Below, piece by piece: positions 50,501 through 61,697 of a stretch of 64,000 bases of DNA. The notes beneath the pieces were generated by a model, which worked only from the letters and a program-made list of their open reading frames with translations, was not told the origin of the DNA and ran no database searches. The first letter of the stretch is position 1. The number at the start of each line of letters is the position of its first letter. The translations under genes were made by a program, and so were the position numbers. This DNA comes from Candidula unifasciata (Eukaryota > Mollusca > Gastropoda > Stylommatophora > Geomitridae). The DNA is taken from contig CAJHNH020000495.1 in NCBI GenBank assembly GCA_905116865.2, positions 124,001-188,000 of the forward strand, read 5' to 3'.

Positions 50501-53500
50501 CACTACACTATGTAGTGTAGTTCTGCAGGAGGTTCACAATGGACACATGTGGCTTGAGTTTATACCAAGCATCAGCCCATCAGCATTACAGGGACTCAAC
50601 ATGTATATGCAGGAGTGTGAGGAAATGAAGGAGCAGATTTTCTGGCTACAAAAGCAAAAGTTACAGGAACTTTTACTGGAGAAAGGAGACATTACGAAGA
50701 CCATTTATGAATGAATACTGATAGAAGAGGTGTTGATCAGACAAGGAGCGACGTATGAGAGGAAGAGAACCACATGTTTATAATCAGTGCTACAGGAACT
50801 GTTAACATCAACACCTGAAGACATTTTCTGCGGGACACTAGCACTTGATTCTTAAATCAGTAAAATTAGTCGATCCCTGAACACACATCTGTCTGTATCT
50901 TTGTCTGTCATTTCTGTTTATCATTTGATACTTTTTGACTAATACTTGTGAAACATCTGCAAAGATCTATGTAATGACTGTCCAAATTAACGATGATTTG
51001 ATTGATAAATCTCACAGCAGCTGGACATGATCCAAAAGACAGAACAACAGGCCTTGAAGGAAAGTGCCGCAGCCAAGCATGTGAGGAAGAAAACACACAA
51101 AGGGGAAGTGGAAGTGGAGGAGGAAGATTTGAGCGTTCTGGAGGTTGGTTTCTGGTTTCATTTCATTACGGCTTGCAAATTATTCGCTGCTGTTGCCCAT
51201 TACCCCATTGAAAACGAACTGCTAATGATTAAATTTTTTTTTAATGACTGATCTGTAGTTCTGTTTTTTTTTTTTGGACCATTTTTTAACTAACTGTTTT
51301 CTTTGCTAATGACTTCTTGTTATTTGATTGTGTGTATATTGTTTCATGGTTATTTGATAATTATTGTGGCAATAACTTTATGTTAATAATATTCTAATTA
51401 TGATTGTTCTTATAATTTGGTCTTTGTGCTGTTTGCATCCCTTTGTCATGTGTCTTTTGCATCTCTTTGTCATGTCAATGTTTTTTGTGTGCATTTGCTC
51501 CATTTGTCAGCCTGTGTGTATTGTAGCAAAGTTGATGTTTGTGTAGCTGGTCTTCTTTACCAGACTTGATTTATTGTGTCTGCTCTTTCCGTCTGCTGTT
51601 GCGGTGGGACTGCCGTGGCTACAGCTGTCACGATTTATGTTCAACAGACTCGTTTAGAAGAGAAGAAGGATCCAGAGCCGGACATTCAAGAGGAACAGCC
51701 ACAGGTGCCAGTCATTGACACCACAGATCAGCACCGCGCGCATCTCTTTGACCTCAACTGTAAGGTGTGCACTGGCAAGATTGTGCCAGGGCGGGTAGAG
51801 CAGGCAATGAAGGCAGCACCAGAGAAGGTAGGTGTTAGTTGATGGAAGGGGTAGTTGTAAGAGATGTTGAGGAAGTGGTTCAGCAATGGCGTGTGTGGTT
51901 GTAATGTTGTGAGAGCTAAATCAGAGTAGAGCCATGCAAAGTTTTTTTGTGTGCTTTTGACAGCACTTTGCTAATGCAATTTCCATATTAGGATGGTAGT
52001 CTGTGGTTTTGCTGCCTGAGCTACTGCGTTTAGTGCTTGGTGCAGCCCTGTGAGCTGTTTTTCATGTGGAATACCTTTCATTTGCGCAACGGTTGTGTCG
52101 TGGTAGCCGGTTTACGTGTGAGCTGATAAAATACCTCATGTAATAATTCTCTCTGTGTGTATAGATGCCAATTTGTCATGCCGGACTACTTCCATCAACA
52201 ACAAACTGCATGTCTGTTGGCTTTGGCGTCTCTAGCAACTGAAAATTGCATTTACTGCATGCACATATTGCTGGACTGTGTTGGTACCAATTCTTTGTTC
52301 ACCAGTTTTTCACACAGGAGCAAGTTTGGGGAAACCCGACTGAAGTGAAGTTGGAACCTTGACTAAGACTAAAAAGTTTCAGTCAGACTGTCTTCTTAGG
52401 AAGCAGACTCTGGAGAATATTTAGTTGCTGAGTTCACACACACACACAATGTATTCACACACACTCACACACTATATGCGCAAGCGCGCACACACACACA
52501 ATGCATACACACGCACACATGATGCATGCACACACACACGCACGCACAAAGATAAAGACAAGAGACAGAGAGAGAGAAATTTAATGAGTGAGTGAACAAA
52601 TGAAGTGAAAAAGACTACGTTTTTCCATACAGCATCATCTGGTGGACTCTGAGGACTGTAGCCTCTGGCTTGTCACACCCAGAAAACTCATCGCTGATGT
52701 AAGTTCAGGTGGACAGAAAAAGAGAGGGGTAGTCCAGCTTAATATTAGGAACAGGCATTGAAAAACAAAAAAATCATTTGGCAGTATGAAGAGGGAAGCT
52801 GTCTATAATTAGACCCTCACTATTCTGTGGCACTTAAGCATTTCAGACACCTCTAGTGTGGAACAGTTAAGCATTTCAGACACCTCTAGTGTGGAACAGT
52901 TAAGCATTTCAGACACCTCTAGTGTGGAACAGTTAAGCATTTCAGACACCTCTAGTGTGGAACAGTTAAGCATTTCAGACACCTCTAGTGTGGAACAGTT
53001 AAGCATTTCAGACACCTGCAGTGCGGACACACATTGCTTCCCACCTTCTGTCTATATATTCCTGTTAGATTCTGTCTATGCCAGTCCCTCCTCCCATTTT
53101 TATTTTCTGAGCCTCTGAGTTAAATATTTTCACTTTATTCTCTGTGCTTCAAAATGTAACACATTTTTTACTCATTGGCATATATTATTGTGCCTTAGTG
53201 TAGGTACGCTGTAAATTTCAATACAACTATCCATTTAGACTTTTTCTATATTTTGATTGTTTCAGCCAGCAACAATCACATTTGAACAACCTGAAGAGAA
53301 GAAACCAGTGCAGTCTCAGGAAGAGAAAGATGATTACGAGAAGGCAGAAGAAATCGTCAAAGAGGCTTTTCGAACAATGCAGAAGATGGAGAAATCTGTT
53401 TCATCCTTGCCAAAGATTGTCTCGTCTTCACCGGCAGTGGAGTCAGTGACACCACCTCTCAGTCCAAAGTTGGTTAGTTCACGTCGGGAGTCATCATCAT

Positions 53501-56500
53501 CATCTGCTTCCTCCATGTCTTCTTCGTCTACAAGACGGGCGGTGGTTGTTCGGTAAGCCAGCAAAATGGAATGTTTTTTTTTCCCAACTGATTCCATCTT
53601 TCCATCTTATTATTTATTATTATATCAGGCTCATTGCACGGCATCATCATCATCACCGTCAGGTTGTGCTGTTAAATGTCACACAAGGCTCACAGCTGAG
53701 TCCTTCATTCTGCTCTATGTCTACTTAGTGCCTATATGTTTGTGTGTAAGTGAGTCATTGGGCTTGTGGGTGTGTGTGTTCGCGCGTGAGCGTGCGCACA
53801 AATTTTACCAGCCATGCTTTTGTTTTTGACTTCATATATATAATATGCATATTATTACATGAATATAACATGCTTCATTGATGAAATACAACTGCTGTGT
53901 GAAAGATGGAAGTTTGGAAGTGCCGAATGTAAGACAGGCCTGCGTGCCTAATTTGTAACCCTTTGAAAATAAAGTTCGTTCGTTCGTTCGTTCTTTGCTA
54001 TGCAGTCCTTTCAGTATTATGGGTGAAATCTAGTTCTTAAGAGAGAAGCCGGGACAGGCTTGGAAACTTCACAAACTCTTCCTGCTTAAAAGTGGCTGAA
54101 TGGGCTAGGATTGGCTTGTACCGTTTGCAGTAGTACGTGTGCAAATGCTGGCTCACCGTAACTGATTGCCCCTGCTTCAGTCAACATTGAGCTGCAGTTC
54201 TAGTTGGGAAATGTTAGTGTTGGTACATGTGATGTTTGCCATATGCATTTACTTTGCATGTGCAAGCTTCTGGATCTTGTTGGGGCTGATATGTTTTTCA
54301 GTTAGTTTTTAAATAGGATAGTCTTCTTTGTTCTTTGAGTTCACCAGCTGTAAACTCTAGCGGAAAGTTCTGGTTGTTCATCCACCTCTGGACTTTATTA
54401 ATGTATCAGAATCTGATTGTTGCATGCACATCCATTTTACAGATTCATACATACTGTTTTGCAGACTGTTGGTTCCTTGCCTGCCAGGCAGATGCACTCT
54501 GACTTGGATAGCCCCCATTAAGTTGACTCTCAGGACATGCTTGTTGGGGAGGCAGTGAGTCTGTTCCTGTTTTCCCCAAATGGGACATCAGAACCCACAC
54601 GGGGACAATGGAGCAGTGGAAGGCATTTTATTTCCACTAGCGCAGGAACAGAACATTTATGGGGGTGACCTGTTTGTTGCGAAGTTGGAATACAAGAGTT
54701 GTGACTAATAACAAAACCCAAGCGTGACAAGCGTTAACATCACATTAAAAAAACTTGCACACTGTGGGAGTTGGGCATTCTGACCCGTTGTAAACCATTT
54801 CTTTTAGTCAGAGCATGTTGAAGAAACCTGGCAGTGTGTTTGTGTTGTCCAGGATGTGCATATTTGACCCGAGTGGAAGTATTACGCTTGTGATTCTCTA
54901 GTTGCCATTGTTACCCTCATTAGACAATCGCTGTTATGTTATGAGAGTAGAAAAGTTCAGTATGGCACTAATTATTTTTCTGACATTTATGCCTTCCGCA
55001 TTTAAACAAGAACAGTGAAAGAACATAACACACTTGAGCAGTGACGATTGTCCAATGATTACAGGTCGCCAGATTCTGCCCTGCAGTCAGGCCTGGAGGC
55101 CAAGTCCAAGTTCACACCCACAGGACCCATGCTGTGGAAGGGCTTTATGTCCATGTTGGATGTGGCTAAGTTTTTTACTTCAGCCTACAGTGTCTCCGGC
55201 CCCACGGATCATATTGTGAGTACTTCTGCTAACTGTTGTATACCATTGATAGTTTCTCCTACATCTATTTGGGTTGGTTTAAGAACTGACATCACAGTGC
55301 TCAGGGCATTCCCATAAGTGCTCCATCCGCATCTTCAGCAGTCAGCACGGAGTTCCAATACCAATGGTACTAGCGGCAATCTGATTAAATGTACGTCTTG
55401 CCTTTCCTCTGAGCATTGAGTATTGGCCAGATTCCCTTGTCACTCTCCACTGGTAAGTTCTGTAAAACTACATAGCACACACAAAAGAAAATGCTTTCTG
55501 AAATCATGCAAGAGCCATTAAATGTGTGGGTTGGTTCTATGTCCTGACAAGGACATGAACTAACTTTAACTTTTGTTTAGTTTGAGTTTTTCAAATGAAT
55601 GATATTTTCTGATCTACTTTTCTTCTCTTCATTGTCCTGCTTTGATCTGAGCTTTTCTCTCGGATTGTGTGCTTGAGGCTTTCATGGGTCACAACAGTTT
55701 GTCTTGTAGGTTCACCTTGTAGGCTTGATTTTCATCTTCTTGACAAAATCTGAGCTGTTTTTTCAAATGAGATGTGACATTTGCTTGATCTTATCAAATG
55801 AGATGTGACAATTACTTGATCTTTTCAGATAAGATGTGACATTTGCTTGAGTGTCAGAGTTTAAGGCGGCAGAGACTCTCAACGTATAGGAACGGAAGTG
55901 GACAGTTCACATGTTCTAATCATTTTATATTCTACAGATCTTAGTTTGTTCACTTCTGTCTTTGGTCTGTTGACCAGAACTGCACAGCTAGTCTGGCTAT
56001 TTTAGCTGTGTTGCTTGAATTGATAGAATGTCTTCACATTTAATAAAACAGCATTCCAACTGTTTGAAGCCATTAAAAAAAATAAAACAGGCAGACACGT
56101 ATTTAATAACTTCACATTTATGCACACATCATGTAGGTTGTATTTGTGTGACTTTGGATTAATATGTACTTTTGTAAGAGTTTTGCAGCTTGGAGCAGTC
56201 TGTTACACATTCTAAAACTGAGTTTATAAAAGGTATCCTACAACAGGAATTGTTCTACATGTTACATATGCGAGGGATTCCACCAAGTCAGTTACCCATT
56301 CTACAACTAAATTTGTGAAATGGATCCCACTACTTGGAACATTCTACATCTTGTGGATCCTAGGCTGGGATCGTTAGCTTGGAGCAGTAAGTTACCCATT
56401 CTGTAGCTGAGTTTGTGGGACATATTTCACAGCTTTAGGTGCCACTTAGCTGTTCACAGCTGATTTTGTAGAAGTAATTCTATAAATCTAACTTCTGCTA

Positions 56501-59500
56501 AATATCTAATGTCCAGTCCCCTAGCATCTGTTTAATATATTGTTTTCTGTGACTTTCCTAACATCACATGATTTGTTTTTTCCTCGTCTACAGACAATTC
56601 CAGATACCATTAACATTCTAGGCAGAATCTCTCCAGAACAAATGTGGGATTACCTGTCCAAGATACGACAGGCAGGCTCTAAGGTAAGTGCAGCAGGCTG
56701 GCCTCTTGTGGTTAGGGGTGTTGGTCACACATGACTGAGCTACCGTCTGACAGTCGTCGGTACTACCTGTTCCCTGCTAAGACACAATATTGAGCGGTGT
56801 ATGCCAAACCTGACATCCTGCTTATGCCACTTGCTTCACGTCATGCAGGGCGTTGGGGGAGGATACTAGTCTTATCCATGGATGAGGAAATGCAACCTAG
56901 TCATTTGTATTTAGGAGTCTGTGCTTTAAAGGATGCTTGCTTTTGCCAGGCCAAGCCAGATGAAGTCAATCACAGTGCTGTGAAATTGGTCCTTATACAG
57001 TTAACCCTTTCACCACAAAGCCAACACGTCTGCTTGGTACCATTTTCCCTTAGGATCCAGTTTCCCAACTCGATATAGAGACGTTTTCACAAGACATCTA
57101 GCTAACAGAATTTACTACATCTGCATCTGTGCAAATATTCAGCATGATAGGGGATGACTGGGGGGGGGGGGGGGGGTGTTCCTTTTAAAATGAAGACTTT
57201 AATAATAGGAATTAAACGCCAGGCCAGACACCCTTCCGCACCGAAGAATGTAAATTATGGGAGCTTGGCTTAGTTTTTCTAGGTCAACAGGCCTTTAAGC
57301 CTAATTATATTTCAGATGTAAGTAAAAAAAAAGTAAAGGACCCTTTTCCACGCTTTTAGGCATATAGGGCTAGACCTATATTTTATAGACCAATGGCACA
57401 AGATGGGTGATGTGGTCAGCATCACGCCGGCCGCCTTTACTTCCTGGGACTGCACCCGGTACCCACTCAAGGCTGGGTCGACTTGGAAGCCATTTTTTTT
57501 AAAAGAAAAGTCCGGCTCTGCCAGGGAGCGAACTCACGAGCTTCCGATCCACGGTGCCACGGCGACCCCCATATTTCAGGTGTAAGAATATGTAATGAAT
57601 ACGATTATGTAATCAGAATTTAGGTTATTCTAAATGTTCTCAGTGTTTGATCAGCTCAAAGCTTTCTTATTATACGTTGACATATTTGATTGTTTTGTTT
57701 TCTTGTGATCCAGGATTTGACAGTTGTGAGGTTCATCCCAGGAAATGACGACCAGAAAGTGGCTTATATTCACCTGTATTCCTACCTGAACAGCAGAAGT
57801 CGCTGTGGGGTGGCAGCCAGCACCAACAAGCAGATCAAAGACTTCTACATCATACCCCTGGCATCACACAGCAAGATTCCCCTCACTCTGCTCCCATTCG
57901 ACGGCCCAGGTAACCTTGATCATTCCATGGTTTCATCTCATCAGCATGTCCAGGGCTGTTTTAGAAATAGTCAGTGTTGATCAGTCTCCTGTTGTGCCAT
58001 TGTATGTCATATAAGGCTCACAGTCTAATTGTGGCTGTCTGCAGTATTAGCTCTTGTGTTAATTTGGTGACGTCACTTCCTTAGTCGAACGCAAAACGGA
58101 TGACACATGTATTTCAATGTGTTTTCGGTTTTATTTTTCTTATCTTCTTCTTCTTCTTCTTCACTTTCTCTTTTACCGCTGTGGGTGTCGAGGGAGATAT
58201 AAGGTTCTGTTTCTAGCTCTTTCTTCTCTTTCCATGTATGCTTTGTATGGTATGGTGTCACAAGGCATTCTCTCTAAGTGGGCAAACCATTTCACTTGCT
58301 GTCTTTGTATGTAATCCAGAATTAGTTCTGTGCCGACTTGTTCTCTTATGATCTCATTCCTGATCTTATCTCTTATGGTCACTCCTACAGCCCTTCTCAG
58401 ACAATTTTTCTTATCACAAAGTAATATTTATAAGTTTTAAATAAGTGGATTCATCTCCACATCAGATGCACTTATAAGTAATGTTTCAGGGCATAGATTT
58501 AGTAAGTTATTTCTGTGATTTGCTTTGGATTTATCTTCAGTGTGTTTGTTTTCATGGAACTATGCCTGCCTAATTTTCTGTACCTGAGTTTCGCTCGAAT
58601 TATGATTTGTCTAGTGGATATGTATATGTGTTTATATTTCCTTTGGATTCTCTTTGTGGAATGGTCACAGCTTGAAAATCTTGTAATTCATTACAATGCC
58701 TGTGTTTATAGTAAAATTTAATGCCTAGATAGCCTCACAGATTTAGTGGAAGAAGCAAAAAAATATTTTAGAGTGCCGCAGAGCAACAGTAGACTTCTAA
58801 TGGGACAGCTGATAAAGTGACTGACACACAAGTAAACTTTCTTGCAGAGCAGCTGCAACTGTTAACCGTGTAAAAAAACAGAAGGCTTTACAGTTGTAGC
58901 ACATTATGTTTCGCTTTTAAACTGCTGATGAAATCTCCAACATGCTACCAGTTTATAAGAAAATCTGATATGTTGTGCCTGCCCCATTAAAGAACACTGC
59001 ACAATTTAACTTCACAGTTTCAGCGTCTGCTTATACTGGCAACGTCTCACAGTACTTAAAATTGAAACAAGACAAACTGAGTATAACATGTGATCTGTTT
59101 GCTGACGACTGTACAATATATACTAGTCAGACAATTGTAATGAATTAATGAACTTTCTTCACAGAAAGAAAATAGACAAACTTATAAAATGGAGCAATGA
59201 TAATCGCATGCAAATTAACATTAACAAAACTAAATCTATGGTGATAACAACTAGGCAAAAGCTACAAACATTAGCTTTACACAAGCCACCGCTTGAGCTC
59301 TTCATTGACAAGCTACCTATTGTTAATGTAGTTGAACACAAAACATTAGGTGTTTTAATTGACAGCCATCTAACTTGGAGTTCCCATGTTCATGCCATGA
59401 CCAAAAAAGTAGCTCAAAAAGTATATCAACTTGGAAAAATTCAGCACTTTCTGGATGAAAATACACATAATATATTTTACGTATCCTACATTCAAACGCA

Positions 59501-61666
59501 TATTGACTATTGTTCCACAATTTGGGATGGCTCCTCCAAATCTAATGTCAAACGGCTGAGTTCTCTACAAAATAGGGCCTTATGCCTAGTTTCCGATATT
59601 AACTACGTCGAGAAAAATCTTTTAAACGGACATCTAAAGGCTTCTGCCATTTAGAAAACGTTTAATTTTTAAAAAGGCAAAATTTATTCACAAAATCCTA
59701 ACTAAAGATACTCCAAATTACATCGACCGATTTATTCAATCTAATCCTAAGAATTGCATGTGACTAGGTTTATTACATTTGCCTAAACCCAGAATTGATT
59801 TATTTAAAACAAGTCTATCATATTCTGCTGCTCATTTATGGAACCATCTTCCACTCGATCTGAAAACTACAAAGAGTCCCTCCTCATTTAACCGCAAACT
59901 CTTTCATTTTTACGATTACAAGTGATTACATGCCACCTTAAATGTAGTTAATTATCCACAATGCATTACTAGTTATAATTAATTACAGTGTGTATGATAT
60001 GTTTGTATGCGTATATGTGTGACAGGCAGGCGGGTTTAGGCGTATTTGTGTATGTATGATTCTGTGTATGTATGGGTAACTGTATACGTTTGTGTGTATG
60101 TCTCTGTGTGTGGGCGTGTGTCTGTGAGTGTGTCTGTGCGTCTGTCTGTATGGTGTCTACGTGCATATCTGTAGGTGTGCCTGTGAGCGTGTCTGTTTTT
60201 GTGTCTCTGTGTTGGTTCGTCCATATGCGTGTTTTTATGTGCATATGTATGTGTGTCTATAAGCGTGCCTGTGTGCGTGTCAGTTGGTGTTGTGTGTCTG
60301 TGTGTGTGTTTTTGTATGTGTATCTGTATGTGTGGCTGTGGGTGTAGTGTGGGTGTGGCTTGTTTGTGTGTGTGTCTGTCTGTTTGTGTGTACCTATGTT
60401 TTGTCTGTAGGTGTTTCTGCGTGTGTGTCTGTGTGTCTATGCCTGCGTGTGTCTGTGTGTTTCTCTGGGTGTTGTTTCGTGTGTATTTGTTTGTTCATCT
60501 TTTTGATAGTGTGTGTGTGTGCGCGTGTGTCTATGCGTGTCAGTGTGTGTGTGTGTGTGTGTGTGTGTGCCATTATGTGTCTGTAGGTGTGTGTGGCTGC
60601 ATGTGTGTCTGTGGCTGTGCCTGGCTTTGTGTGTATCTGTGTGAGTCTCTGTCGGTATGTCTGTCTGTCTGTCTGTGTGTGTGTGTGTGTGCGTGCGTGT
60701 GTGCATGTTCGTATGTATGTGGATGTATGTGTGAACTGGGTGCCTATATGTTTGTGTGTAAGTGAGTGAATAGGTTTGTGTGTGTATGTGGGTGTGTGTG
60801 TTTGCACGCAAGCGTGCGCACATATTTTACCACCCATGCTTTTGTTTTTGACTTCATATCCACAATATGCATATTATTACATGATTATAACATGCTTCAT
60901 TGATGAAATACAACTGCTGTGTGGAAGATGGAAGTTTGGAAGGGCCGAATGTAAGACAGGCCTGTGTGCCTAATTTGTAACCCTTTGAAAATAAAGTTTG
61001 TTCGTTTGTTTGTTCGTTCGTTCTATACCGTGACACAAGGCTGTCAAGAATCTTATCTTCTACTCCTGTCTGTTTTCATAAATATTATTTAGTTGTCACA
61101 TTTTCCAAACTGTTTCTTACTGCATGAAAAAAAATTATTTATGTTTATTTTTGATGTATGTGGTAAGTTGTCCTTTTATCATAACCTCTTCCAGATTAGT
61201 TTATAAACAATTTTAGATGCCTATGACATTTTCCTAATTTATTCCTTAAAAAACCCACACCTCTTAGGCTGTTTTGTGTGTGGCTTGTTTAGTATTTATC
61301 CAGAAGCCACAGTCATATGTTAAAATAGATTACAATTCTTCTTCTTCTTCTCTTCTCCTCATTCTACTCTTCCCCCATTCTGCTTCTTCTTCTTCTTTTT
61401 CTTCTTCTTCTTTTCTTCTTCTTTTTCTTCTTCTTCTTTTTCTTCTTCTTCTTCTTCTTCTTCTTCTTCTTCTTCTTCTTCTTCTTCTTCTTCTTCTTCC
61501 TCCTTCTTCTTCCCCTTCTTCTTCTTCTCCTCCTTCTTCTCCTTCTTCTCCTTCTCCTCCTCCTCCTTCTCCTTCTCCTCCTTCTTCTTCTTTTTCTTCT
61601 CCTTCTCCTTCTCCTCCTCCTCTTCTTCTTCTTCTTCTTCTTCTTCTTCTTCTTCTTCTTCTTCTT

Positions 61667-61697
<31 letters not shown>

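Noticed and set aside
50427..50714. Additional exon of the DIDO1-like gene in intron 11
   Set aside because: Exons 11 and 12 already join in phase 0, the frame has no convincing splice sites, and no family match is apparent. Left as an unassigned frame.
60072..60837. Cys/Val-rich and Thr/His-rich frames up to 188 codons
   Set aside because: TG-rich 3' UTR of a LINE; composition follows from GTGTGT runs.
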